Source: Candidatus Actinomarina sp. (GTDB lineage Bacteria; Actinomycetota; Acidimicrobiia; Actinomarinales; Actinomarinaceae). From it: a DNA stretch of 36,754 nt. The notes beneath the pieces were generated by a model. That model was not told the origin of the DNA and did not search any database. It saw only the letters and a list, made by a program, of their open reading frames with translations. Below are positions 1 to 8,502 of this stretch, in pieces. The translations under genes were made by a program, and so were the position numbers. The stretch spans positions 1 through 36,754 of the forward strand of contig JADHQS010000005.1 of assembly GCA_016777845.1 (NCBI GenBank), given 5' to 3'. Position 1 is the stretch's first letter, and each line of letters opens with the position of its first letter.

Positions 1-119
1 GTAGAGGTTGTTGTTACAATTTTTACTTCAGTTGTTGTAGTATCTTCTACCGAAGTTTCCTCGATAGAACCTCCACAGGCAGCAATAAAAAAAAGTAAGA
101 GAATTAGTACTTTTTTCAT
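1..119 (-). CDS. N-terminus of a predicted lipoprotein (3' end runs off the window)
   Basis: Reverse complement from ATG at 119 reads MKKVLILLLFFIAACGGSIEETSVEDTTTTEVKIVTTTST: signal peptide with lipobox (IAAC) then Thr-rich linker; no stop before position 1. Confidence 0.7.
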   Translation of the reverse strand, partial: MKKVLILLLFFIAACGGSIEETSVEDTTTTEVKIVTTTS

Positions 120-185
120 AAGATTTATTTTACATTTGCGTGATAGTTTTATTGACAGTTTTGATTAAATAATTAGTAAACCTTG

Positions 186-236
186 TGGCCAGAGGCAGAA
201 TCGAACTGCCGACCCCTTGTTTTTCAGACAAGGTCT
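186..236 (-). pseudogene. 3' half of tRNA-Phe(GAA): anticodon arm, T arm and 3' acceptor strand only
   Basis: Minus strand: anticodon stem/loop CTTGT-CTGAAAA-ACAAG (GAA), variable GGGTC, T arm GGCAG-TTCGATT-CTGCC, acceptor 3' strand TCTGGCC-A. The matching GGCCAGA 5' strand and a D arm are absent; sequence becomes AT-rich after ~236. Confidence 0.65.
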
Positions 237-251
237 CACGTATAATAATAT

Positions 252-1082
252 ATGAAAAGAATTTATACATTTGGTCACGAACAAGTTCAAAGAAATATAA
301 CAGTTGGCGACATTATTAAAAATAAAGAAAATAATGTAAAAATGACCCAAGTAACTGCTGCAAATAAAGAAGAAGCAGAGATATTAGCTGATCAAAATAT
401 TGATATGATCATAACGGGTAGTGATTGGTACCAAGATGTTAGAAAAGGTGCTCCAAACACATTTATAACTGCAGCATTATTTGCTGGAAGATTTATTACA
501 AATGAAGAAATACTTCGTGGTGCATTTGATGTAATGATGGCAGGTGCTGATTCAGTACTCACACCAAGAAGTTTTGATGTTGTAGAGATGTTGGCAAAAG
601 AAGGCATGCAGGTACAAGGTCATGTAGGAATGGTTCCTTCAATGGCAACAAAATATGGTGGGATTAGAACAGTTGGTAAAACTGCCGACGAAGCAATTGA
701 AATACTTAAAGATATGAAAAGACTTGAAGATGCCGGTGCTTTTGGTGCAGAGGTAGAGTGTGTTGCTGAAGATGCGTTAAATGAAATTAAAAAACACACT
801 TCATTAGTTTTAAACTCTCTTGGCTCTGGGTCAGGTGGAGATGTAATGTTTTTATTCTTTGAAGATATCTGTGGTGAAACAGCTGGAATTAAAATGCCAC
901 GGCATGCTAAGTCATGGGGAGATGGTCAAAAAATAAAAGATAAATTAAATGAAGAAAGATCAAAAGCTATAAAAGGTTTTAAAGATGATGTTGATTCAGG
1001 AAATTATCCAAATAGCAATTACACAGTTGGCATGCACCCTGGAGAAAAAGATGTTCTACTTGAAAAATTAGATAGTTTATAA
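252..1082 (+). CDS. PanB-like (3-methyl-2-oxobutanoate hydroxymethyltransferase family) protein, divergent
   Basis: ORF with PanB-like TIM-barrel motifs: N-terminal LADQNIDMIITGSD, GHVGMVPS, EVECVAEDALNEI, LGSGSGGDV. Confidence 0.6.
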   Translation: MKRIYTFGHEQVQRNITVGDIIKNKENNVKMTQVTAANKEEAEILADQNIDMIITGSDWYQDVRKGAPNTFITAALFAGRFITNEEILRGAFDVMMAGADSVLTPRSFDVVEMLAKEGMQVQGHVGMVPSMATKYGGIRTVGKTADEAIEILKDMKRLEDAGAFGAEVECVAEDALNEIKKHTSLVLNSLGSGSGGDVMFLFFEDICGETAGIKMPRHAKSWGDGQKIKDKLNEERSKAIKGFKDDVDSGNYPNSNYTVGMHPGEKDVLLEKLDSL

Positions 1083-1229
1083 ATGAAAAATTGGCAGAAA
1101 CTTGCAGTAGGTTTAGGAATAATTGGTATAGGGTACAACTTTTTAATCAGATATGACTCACTACCCTATTATCAATTAATTGCAATTGGAATCGGTTTAT
1201 ATTTTATCTTTAGAAAGTTTAGGAACTAG
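1083..1229 (+). CDS. 48-aa small membrane protein
   Basis: ATG directly after the PanB-like stop: MKNWQKLAVGLGIIGIGYNFLIRYDSLPYYQLIAIGIGLYFIFRKFRN*. Too short for the ORF track. 3' end overlaps the convergent gene. Confidence 0.4.
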   Translation: MKNWQKLAVGLGIIGIGYNFLIRYDSLPYYQLIAIGIGLYFIFRKFRN

Positions 1230-2075
1230 TACAGGAGTATTCCTTTTATAACGTTGATACTCTTCTAAATGTCCGTACCTCTCTTCAGCAATTCGTTCAA
1301 GTAAATTTACACCACTCATACGGGTCAATAAGATGTAAACAAATACTGGTGATATAAGTGTTATGTATTCAATACCAGTTAATGTATTCAAAGCTATAAC
1401 AGCAATGCCAGTCCAAAGTGTTATCTCACCAAAATAATTAGGATGCCTTGATCTTGACCAAAGACCTGTGTGAATAAAAGCTTCACTAGGATTGTTTTCC
1501 TTTCTAAATACTCGTTTTTGATAGTCAGATATAGATTCAATAGCAAATCCAGAGAGCCACAGTACCATTCCAACTATTGCTAAAAAAGGTAATGTGTCTT
1601 CTTCAGGTGATAAGATTGCAATAATTGCTGCGCATGCAGTTAATGACACCCAGAGTGCTTGTCCCATCCAGTATTGTAAAAACCAGAAAAAATGTCTTTT
1701 AGCTTTTTCAAACCGTACATCTTTGCCATCATTTCTAACTCGTCTAAATAAATATATCCCTAGTCTTAAGGCCCAAACCATAACATAGAAATAGATTACT
1801 GAATCTATCATTGTTTTGTTTTCAACAGAAAAGTATGCAAGCGATACAGTCGTGATGTACGTTAGACTGCCAACCAAGTCATAATATTTTTCTGTTTTCA
1901 GTAGAAAAGAAGGAATAAAAAATATTACCTGCAGCAGTACAGCTATAATCAAAATAAACATAAATGCATTCATGCCTTTTATCTCTATTGCAATGTTTTG
2001 ACCTGCAAAATTAATTAAACCTATACAGGTAAGAAAAGTTGAAATTGCAATAATGTTTTTAATTTTTCTACTCAC
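1197..2075 (-). CDS. DUF1295 / steroid 5-alpha-reductase C-terminal-like membrane protein
   Basis: Multi-TM ORF with HTGLWSRSRHPNYFGEITLWTGIAV motif typical of the family. Confidence 0.8.
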   Translation of the reverse strand: MSRKIKNIIAISTFLTCIGLINFAGQNIAIEIKGMNAFMFILIIAVLLQVIFFIPSFLLKTEKYYDLVGSLTYITTVSLAYFSVENKTMIDSVIYFYVMVWALRLGIYLFRRVRNDGKDVRFEKAKRHFFWFLQYWMGQALWVSLTACAAIIAILSPEEDTLPFLAIVGMVLWLSGFAIESISDYQKRVFRKENNPSEAFIHTGLWSRSRHPNYFGEITLWTGIAVIALNTLTGIEYITLISPVFVYILLTRMSGVNLLERIAEERYGHLEEYQRYKRNTPVLVPKLSKDKI

Positions 2076-2148
2076 ACTGAAAGTATAAACGTATATTTGG
2101 ATTTACTTCCTAATCCAGTTAAGACTTAAGAATATTAATGTATACACT

Positions 2149-2640
2149 ATGGGAGATAATTACTACATATCTACTGATAACCAAAAAATGTATATAAATT
2201 ACTTTGATGCACTATATTTGTTAAACATTGTATTTAAAGAAAATAAAGAGTATGGGTTTATAGATAAATCACATATAGAGTCTATATGGAACTCGATTGA
2301 ATACAAATATCATAAATTCTGTGTCATAAAGGTTTTCAAGTATGAACTTGGTGGCTATGAAGTCCAAATTGGAGACGAATACAAAGGCGTTTGCGATAAG
2401 TTAATTCCTAAGGGTAATTCAAAAATTACTTATAATCCGCTAACTTTCGATGAAAATCCAGATTTTAAAAAATCATACTGGAAAAGAAGAGATAATGCCC
2501 TAAATACTTTTACTGAGGGCGATGAAAATTTAAATGAACATTACTATATTGCAGGTTTTGCTGAAAAATTTGATTATGAACATCAAAAAATACTGGGATT
2601 AAATACTCCATATGTAAATTTTGTTATTAATAAAAACTAA
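2149..2640 (+). CDS. hypothetical protein
   Basis: 163-aa uninterrupted ORF; no recognised motif. Confidence 0.5.
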   Translation: MGDNYYISTDNQKMYINYFDALYLLNIVFKENKEYGFIDKSHIESIWNSIEYKYHKFCVIKVFKYELGGYEVQIGDEYKGVCDKLIPKGNSKITYNPLTFDENPDFKKSYWKRRDNALNTFTEGDENLNEHYYIAGFAEKFDYEHQKILGLNTPYVNFVINKN

Positions 2641-2649
2641 TATTTTTAT

Positions 2650-3006
2650 ATGGATGATTTAATTTTAAAACAGTTTGATAAACCTGACGAAGTAAGAAAT
2701 TTTGAAAAAGGTAAGTTTGAAATTGTTAAAATGCCTACTATGACAATTGGTCGTGCAACCTACAAACCTGGATGGAAATGGTCTGACGATGTATCACATT
2801 TATCAGGTACGAAATTTTGTGAAGTAGAACACCTAGGGATAGTTATTCAAGGAAAAGCAACAGCTCAATTTGAAGGTGAAGATCCTGTTGTAATGAATGA
2901 AGGAGATATATTTTATGTATCTAATAAGCCACACGATAGCTGGGTGGTTGGTGAAGAAGACTACATATCAATTCATTTTTTAGGTGCAGATAAATACGCA
3001 GACTGA
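2650..3006 (+). CDS. cupin-domain protein
   Basis: Cupin pattern: FCEVEHLGIVIQGKATAQFEGEDPVVMNEGDIFYVSNKPHDSWVVGEEDYISIHFLG. Ends in TGA followed directly by tRNA sequence. Confidence 0.7.
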   Translation: MDDLILKQFDKPDEVRNFEKGKFEIVKMPTMTIGRATYKPGWKWSDDVSHLSGTKFCEVEHLGIVIQGKATAQFEGEDPVVMNEGDIFYVSNKPHDSWVVGEEDYISIHFLGADKYAD

Positions 3007-3010
3007 TTTG

Positions 3011-3084
3011 TGGGAGATACAAGATTTGAACTTGTGACATCTACCTTGTCGAGGTAGCGCTCTGCCGGACTGAGCTAATCTCCC
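3011..3084 (-). tRNA. tRNA-Val(GAC), with C at position 33
   Basis: Cloverleaf: GGGAGAT-TA-GCTCAGTCCGGCAGAGC-G-CTACC-TCGACAA-GGTAG-ATGTC-ACAAG-TTCAAAT-CTTGT-ATCTCCC-A; perfect acceptor stem. Confidence 0.85.
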
Positions 3085-3126
3085 GTATTTAGAAATATAG
3101 CATCATTTTGTTTATTTTTAAATTGA

Positions 3127-3330
3127 TTATTTCTCTACAGTAATAATTCTTTTGCCGAACCTCAAAAATAGCCTTTCAACAATTTCAATAAGTAGATTTA
3201 GTACCCAAAGTCCTATATATATAGCTAAAAAAATTTGTAAAAACTGCCACAAAATAAAAACAATAATTCCGTACACAAAGATCCACGTAATTGTAAATTT
3301 TAAAGAATATATAGGTGACTGACTATTCAC
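3127..3330 (-). CDS. small membrane protein
   Basis: 67-aa hydrophobic ORF abutting the SRAP gene start. Confidence 0.5.
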   Translation of the reverse strand: MNSQSPIYSLKFTITWIFVYGIIVFILWQFLQIFLAIYIGLWVLNLLIEIVERLFLRFGKRIITVEK

Positions 3331-3974
3331 TAAAACGGAACCTCTTCATATTTTTGTATAAGTGAATCATTATTATTTTTAGGATTATTCACTGCTCTGT
3401 CCACTTTATAAAATTCTATATCATCATATGTATAATCTAAAATCTCAGAATAAATCTCTTCACTAGATAAATCAGACACCCATAGATCTCTTTGCTCCCT
3501 TGTTAGTAATAATGGAGATCTATTATGTATCATTTGTAGTGAATTTACAGCTTCTCTTGTGATGATAGAGGTTTCAATATCACCACTACTTCTATTCCAA
3601 TAGAGACCTGCAGCAAATAATAAACTTTCAGAAGTATCAAAAAAATAATAAGGCTGTTTAATGCCATCCTCTTCTTTCCATTCGTACCAACCAGAGATTG
3701 GAATTAAACATCTTGAGTTTTTAAATGCTGAAGTAAATGTTTTTTTCTCAAGTAACGACTCGTATCTTGTATTAAATAAAGGTCTCGGATTTGATTGACT
3801 CTTCAACCAGTCTGGAAAATATCCCCAGTTAGCAATTACTAAATTGTTATCAATTATGCACGGTGCCTGACTTTGTGGTGCTACGTTAAAGTTTTGTTCA
3901 TATTCAATTTCTGAAAAGTTATTTACAAACTTCAGTTCGTCTTTTGCAATATCAATATAGTATCTTCCACACAT
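3330..3974 (-). CDS. SOS response-associated peptidase (SRAP; YedK/HMCES family)
   Basis: Starts MCGRY (catalytic Cys2); NVAPQSQAPCI, FNTRYESLLEK, RCLIPISGWYEWKE, IHNRSPLLL motifs. Confidence 0.92.
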   Translation of the reverse strand: MCGRYYIDIAKDELKFVNNFSEIEYEQNFNVAPQSQAPCIIDNNLVIANWGYFPDWLKSQSNPRPLFNTRYESLLEKKTFTSAFKNSRCLIPISGWYEWKEEDGIKQPYYFFDTSESLLFAAGLYWNRSSGDIETSIITREAVNSLQMIHNRSPLLLTREQRDLWVSDLSSEEIYSEILDYTYDDIEFYKVDRAVNNPKNNNDSLIQKYEEVPF

Positions 3975-3978
3975 GTAT

Positions 3979-4650
3979 TTATTGTAATAATGAAACGTCT
4001 ATTGTGTCACCATCAGAGAATGTACTATGGTCTTTCTTGTATATGATATGAACATTTTGTTTTCCGAGAACACTTATTTGATCACCATCTTTAAGAAAGT
4101 ATGTGTCTTTTTCTAAACAAAGTAATTTGTACTTCCCTCTGTTTAAAACCTTTACAGTATTTGAAATCCATGAATAAAAACTCTCACCATAATGTGGGAT
4201 GACAATTGTGTTTGGTAAATAATTTAAACCAACCCCTTTAATCATTTTCTCTCCCATAATCATTGCACCAGCACTACATCCAGCAATAATCCCTCTCTTT
4301 TCAACATCATGTAGCTCAGTAGAGAAGTTTGAATCATGTATAGAGTCATATAAGTGATTTGGTGAACCCCCAGAAAAAAATACAAAATTTGATTTTTTCA
4401 TTTCTTCAATTACGAAATCTTGATTTAAATCATCACTATTCCTTGCATCTATATGTTTATGATTAACATTTAAATTTTTGAAATGCTCTATTGCAAGATT
4501 TTCCCAGTAAGAAAGTCTTGCATTAGATTCTTTACCAGCAGCTGTAGAAAATGTAAGTACATATGGACTCTTATCTAAATAATTTAAAAGTTTCCTATCT
4601 ACTTCAAGAATAGACGGTAAAAACTCTCCTGAACCTGTAATAGCAATCAT
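3979..4650 (-). CDS. peptidase S51 / cyanophycinase-like protein
   Basis: GGSPNHLYDSI and GIIAGCSAGAMIMGE (nucleophile-Ser motif). Start reassigned to ATG at 4650 (MIAITGSGEF) because the ORF-track start lies in tRNA genes. Confidence 0.8.
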   Translation of the reverse strand: MIAITGSGEFLPSILEVDRKLLNYLDKSPYVLTFSTAAGKESNARLSYWENLAIEHFKNLNVNHKHIDARNSDDLNQDFVIEEMKKSNFVFFSGGSPNHLYDSIHDSNFSTELHDVEKRGIIAGCSAGAMIMGEKMIKGVGLNYLPNTIVIPHYGESFYSWISNTVKVLNRGKYKLLCLEKDTYFLKDGDQISVLGKQNVHIIYKKDHSTFSDGDTIDVSLLQ

Positions 4651-4659
4651 AATTATTGG

Positions 4660-4730
4660 AGGCGACGACCGGAATCGAACCGGTGTACAAGGTTTTGCAG
4701 ACCTCTGCGTAGCCACTCCGCCACGTCGCC
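4660..4730 (-). tRNA. tRNA-Cys(GCA)
   Basis: Minus strand GGCGACG...anticodon loop CTGCAAA...CGTCGCC-T cloverleaf. Confidence 0.9.
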
Positions 4731-4736
4731 ATGTAG

Positions 4737-4809
4737 AGCGGAAGACGGGATTTGAACCCGCGGCCTCCACCTTGGCAAGGTGGCGCTCTGCCAGCTGAGC
4801 TACTTCCGC
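4737..4809 (-). tRNA. tRNA-Gly(GCC)
   Basis: Minus strand GCGGAAG-TA-GCTC...CCACC-TTGCCAA-GGTGG...CTTCCGC-T cloverleaf. Confidence 0.93.
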
Positions 4810-4846
4810 GTAACTTTTATATTAATAATAGATTTAATTAATAAAA

Positions 4847-5290
4847 TTAATTTTTTCCTGTTGAACCGAATCCACCCATTGATCTTTCAGAGATATCTAG
4901 CTCTTCAACTTTTTCAAAATCAATACTGCCTGTATTAATAGCAACTAATTGAGCTACTCTTTCATTTGGTGCAACTGTATAAACTTCATTTGAATAATTC
5001 ATTAATGGTACCATCAACTCCCCAGTGTACCCAGGATCAATTAGGCCTGGTGCATTAATTGGAGCAACTAAACTCTTACTAGCTAATCCAGATCTAGGTA
5101 AAACAAACCCTCCAACACTTTTTGGCAGTTGAATTGCTATACCCAAATTTACAAGTACTACTTTTTGAGGTTCGATAACATATTCTCCGTCTGAATATAG
5201 ATCATAACCAATGTCTTCTTCATGACTTTTGCTTGGTATTTTTGCAAATTCATTAAGAATCTTTATTTTTATATTAAAATTATTCTTCAG
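4847..5290 (-). CDS. dut: dUTP diphosphatase (trimeric dUTPase); start codon uncertain
   Basis: In-frame upstream extension encodes ILNEFAKIPSKSHEEDIGYDLYSDGEYVIEPQKVVLVNLGIAIQLP (motif I), followed by PRSGLASK, NAPGLIDPGYTGEL and GFGSTGK. CTG at 5290 is the best-placed candidate start. Confidence 0.88.
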   Translation of the reverse strand: MKNNFNIKIKILNEFAKIPSKSHEEDIGYDLYSDGEYVIEPQKVVLVNLGIAIQLPKSVGGFVLPRSGLASKSLVAPINAPGLIDPGYTGELMVPLMNYSNEVYTVAPNERVAQLVAINTGSIDFEKVEELDISERSMGGFGSTGKN

Positions 5291-5303
5291 TGGTACCCTT
5301 TCA

Positions 5304-6374
5304 ATGATGAATATTAGAGATTATTTCTTAATAAATAAAACTAAAAAAGTTAATAAAATTAAAATTTTAGACCTTCTAGGTTTTGAAAGCGAAACACTTA
5401 TTGAATCCTCGTCTTACGCAGGAGAAGAAACTGAAATTGTTGAAGAGCTTAATCAAAAAACATTTGAAACATTATTAAACAATACAGAAGAAATATATGT
5501 CCAACAAAGCAGTATTGAATCATATATTTCAAGCTCTACTGAACCTACTAAAGTTACTGATCTAACTCCAACCGATACTTTTAACCCTTTAAATATAACT
5601 GAACAGATACAAAGAGTATGGTCGGATCTTGAAAGTAGAAGAAAATGGGTTTTACCGGCATTTATTTCAATATCAATGGTCTTTATGGTCACAATAGCAT
5701 CAAATACGTATCTTAACTACAGAAGTAGTCAGGAAGCTGTTATAGAAGAAGCTGTTTTTGTTACAAACAATTCGAATGAACTAGTTGAACTTCTACCTGA
5801 TTTAATTGAGATATCTACAAATACCTTTTACTCAAAATATGATATTTCTAATGCAAGTGCAAATTTGCAACAGATTGAATCATCTTTGCTTCAGTATCAA
5901 AATAATTTAGAAAACAGAAGTGATGTCTCAGATGTCAGTACTGTAAAAGAAAATTTAAACAATATATTTACTCTTGTTAACGAGCTTGACCTAGTTCTTT
6001 CATATAGAATTTCAATTTCAGAGGTCTTAATTTATGGTGATCTTCCAATTGATGAAGAAAATGCAGACATCGAAGAAATAACTAATAATTTATCGAATAT
6101 AATTGCGCAAAGCAAGGTCAATATAGCAACATTGCCAGAAATTAAAGATTTTGAGCAACATAAGTCTCTTGTTATAGACGCTGTTTCAACAGCAGAAGAT
6201 TTACATGGTAGGTATTTAGGTGCTTTAAGAAACAATGAGTATGAAGTTGCACAATCTATAGTCCAAGCAATTCTTTTAAATAAAGAGACAGAAAGTCGGA
6301 CTTTTGAAAATACATTAATGCAATTTAAGGAAAAATTACTTCTTAATTATGAAAATTTTAAAAATCTACCCTAA
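5304..6374 (+). CDS. hypothetical single-TM protein
   Basis: Long ORF; internal TM WVLPAFISISMVFMVTIASNTYL. Start moved to ATG 5304 because the upstream part of ORF 5229-6374 is antisense to conserved dut codons. Confidence 0.6.
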   Translation: MMNIRDYFLINKTKKVNKIKILDLLGFESETLIESSSYAGEETEIVEELNQKTFETLLNNTEEIYVQQSSIESYISSSTEPTKVTDLTPTDTFNPLNITEQIQRVWSDLESRRKWVLPAFISISMVFMVTIASNTYLNYRSSQEAVIEEAVFVTNNSNELVELLPDLIEISTNTFYSKYDISNASANLQQIESSLLQYQNNLENRSDVSDVSTVKENLNNIFTLVNELDLVLSYRISISEVLIYGDLPIDEENADIEEITNNLSNIIAQSKVNIATLPEIKDFEQHKSLVIDAVSTAEDLHGRYLGALRNNEYEVAQSIVQAILLNKETESRTFENTLMQFKEKLLLNYENFKNLP

Positions 6375-6375
6375 T

Positions 6376-6813
6376 TTATAACTCTGCTACTTCTTTTTCA
6401 AAGTCAGAAGCATCAGAAAATTCTTTATAAACAGAAGCAAATCGTAAATAAGCAACTTCATTTGTCTCTTTTAAGTATTTAAGAACAGTTTCCCCTACAA
6501 TTTCTGATTTAATTTTGTTTCCTTGAGTTTTTATTTTATTGTGAATGTTATCAACAAGTGTTTTTAGCTTTTTGTCGTTAATGTCTAGTCCACCAAAAGC
6601 ATTTTCTATACCTTTGTACAACTTTTCATAATTGAATTCTTGTATATCGCCATTTCTTTTTTGTATCATTAAACCAATTTCAGCCTTTTCATAGGTAGTG
6701 AATCGTAATTTACACTTAGGGCACTCTCTTCTTCTTCTTATAGAGTTACCTTCATTGTTTTTTCGTGAATCAACAACATTTGTTTCTTCTTTATTGCAAT
6801 AAGGACATACCAT
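6376..6813 (-). CDS. nrdR: transcriptional repressor NrdR
   Basis: Zinc ribbon MVCPYCNKEETNVVDSRKNNEGNSIRRRRECPKCKLRFTTYEK followed by ATP-cone. Confidence 0.95.
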   Translation of the reverse strand: MVCPYCNKEETNVVDSRKNNEGNSIRRRRECPKCKLRFTTYEKAEIGLMIQKRNGDIQEFNYEKLYKGIENAFGGLDINDKKLKTLVDNIHNKIKTQGNKIKSEIVGETVLKYLKETNEVAYLRFASVYKEFSDASDFEKEVAEL

Positions 6814-6848
6814 ATATAGTGATATTATAGTTACCTCTAAATCTTGTA

Positions 6849-7121
6849 TCAAATATTTACTGGTAATATCAGTATTTGATCTTCCATAAGTAATGAACTG
6901 TCTAAATTATTCATCTTTTTAATTAAATAGATAAATTCCTGATGATTTTTATTTGTAAATTTATGCGAAATACCCCATAGTGTGTCTCCTTTTTGTATTT
7001 TATACTCAACAGTTGGTGTATTTTGATATTGATATTGATCGCTAATTGGTTTTTTTACAAAAAATATCATTAAGCTACTAAAAAAATACAGAGATATTAT
7101 TAATTTGATTTTTAACTTCAT
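6849..7121 (-). CDS. LysM-domain membrane/secreted protein
   Basis: TM segment MKLKIKLIISLYFFSSLMIFF then LysM-like YKIQKGDTLWGISHKF...NNLDSSLLMEDQILILP. Divergent from lexA. Confidence 0.75.
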   Translation of the reverse strand: MKLKIKLIISLYFFSSLMIFFVKKPISDQYQYQNTPTVEYKIQKGDTLWGISHKFTNKNHQEFIYLIKKMNNLDSSLLMEDQILILPVNI

Positions 7122-7159
7122 AAAAAAATTGTAGTAATTGTGTATGACAAAAAATTGTT

Positions 7160-7173
7160 CGAACATTTGTTCT
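7160..7173. promoter_or_regulatory. LexA/SOS box between the LysM gene and lexA
   Basis: CGAACATTTGTTCT, matching the Gram-positive/actinobacterial-type GAAC-N4-GTTC operator; 23 nt before the lexA ATG. Confidence 0.88.
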
Positions 7174-7196
7174 AAATTATGTTATAATTTATTAAT

Positions 7197-7781
7197 ATGA
7201 ACAAACAATCAGAGATTTTAGAGTACATAAACCATAAATTAATTACCGAAGGATACTCTCCCTCAGTTAGAGATATAGCAAAAGCTGTAAATCTTAAGTC
7301 AACAAGTTCAGTACAGTACCACTTAGATAACTTGATTAAAAAAGGTTTACTGACTAAAAAGGCAAATTTATCAAGATCATTATCAAATAATAAAAAACTA
7401 AATACATTCATGTCAGTACCAGTTATCGGTGAAATTTCTGCAGGTACTCCTCTTCTGGCTGAGGAAAATAAAATTGGAGAGATTCCAATTGTTGAAGAGA
7501 AATATAATAAGGACCTTTTTGCATTGAAGGTTAATGGTGATTCCATGATTGATGCCGGTATTCATGATAAAGATATTGTTGTTGTTGATAAAAACATTGA
7601 ACCAAAAAATGGAGATATTGGTGCTTTTATGATTAATGACACAGAAGCAACTGTAAAATATTTAGACACAATATCTGGTAAAAAATATTTAATACCAGCA
7701 AATAAAAATTATGAAAATTTTGAAGTTAATGAAAATATACAACCAATTGGGAAAGTTGTTAGTTTATTTAGAGATATATAA
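7197..7781 (+). CDS. lexA: LexA repressor
   Basis: N-terminal wHTH (GYSPSVRDIAKAVNLKSTSSVQYHLDNLIKKG), Ala-Gly cleavage site (EISAGTP), GDSM Ser and ATVKYL Lys. Confidence 0.96.
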   Translation: MNKQSEILEYINHKLITEGYSPSVRDIAKAVNLKSTSSVQYHLDNLIKKGLLTKKANLSRSLSNNKKLNTFMSVPVIGEISAGTPLLAEENKIGEIPIVEEKYNKDLFALKVNGDSMIDAGIHDKDIVVVDKNIEPKNGDIGAFMINDTEATVKYLDTISGKKYLIPANKNYENFEVNENIQPIGKVVSLFRDI

Positions 7782-8502
7782 CTTCACCTGATAAGTATAA
7801 ATTATCATTTTCAAATCTAAGATTTAAATCGCCACCCGGGTACATAACATAAGAATTATTATCAATTTGATTTGTTTTATTTAGATAGTTAAACATGCAT
7901 AATGCTCCTGATCCACAGGCATCTGTCTCACCAACTCCTCTTTCGAAGACTCTAGCTTTAATATAATTTCTACTAACTATTTGATATATTTCAACATTTA
8001 CACCCTCTGGGAATATGTTTTTATTAACTACTTCTGAATTCAAATTTTCTAAATCTAATCCATCTACGTCTTCTACTTCTATCATAAAATGAGGATTCCC
8101 AACTAAAGATTTAACACCTTCGAAAGAATTTACATTAATCTTTTCATCTTCATAAGTAGGAATAGGAGTTGATACTTCTACTATATTGTCATCTACATAG
8201 ACTTCTAAATCTCCAACTGGTGCTTTAACAATAAATCTAGGAACATCCAAATAGTTATTATCGAGCGCAAATTTAGCAACGCACCGAACGCCATTCACAC
8301 AAAGTTCTGCATCAGAACCATCATTATTGTAATAATGCATTTTTACAGAATTATTATCTAATGGTTCTACGAATATAACTCCATCAACTTCATATTCAGC
8401 ATCACTTACAAGTGCAATAATTTGAATTTCTGAAACTTCGCCTTCATACTTACCAACTATAAAATCATTCCCAGTTCCAGACATATATGCAAAATTAGAC
8501 AT
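7768..8502 (-). CDS. dapF: diaminopimelate epimerase
   Basis: SGTGNDF, NNDGSDAELCVNGVRC, GVGETDACGSGA motifs. Confidence 0.93.
   Translation of the reverse strand: MSNFAYMSGTGNDFIVGKYEGEVSEIQIIALVSDAEYEVDGVIFVEPLDNNSVKMHYYNNDGSDAELCVNGVRCVAKFALDNNYLDVPRFIVKAPVGDLEVYVDDNIVEVSTPIPTYEDEKINVNSFEGVKSLVGNPHFMIEVEDVDGLDLENLNSEVVNKNIFPEGVNVEIYQIVSRNYIKARVFERGVGETDACGSGALCMFNYLNKTNQIDNNSYVMYPGGDLNLRFENDNLYLSGEVIYL

Noticed and set aside
165-350. 61-aa minus-strand ORF
   Set aside because: Runs through the tRNA-Phe fragment and antisense to the start of the PanB-like gene; no protein-like motif.
4651-4770. N-terminal extension of the S51 peptidase ORF
   Set aside because: Translates tRNA-Cys and part of tRNA-Gly; real start is ATG at 4650.
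5229-5303. TTG start of the hypothetical TM protein ORF
   Set aside because: Overlaps antisense to conserved dUTPase codons; ATG 5304 is a better start.
7172-7546. 124-aa minus ORF
   Set aside because: Antisense to lexA; no homology-like features.
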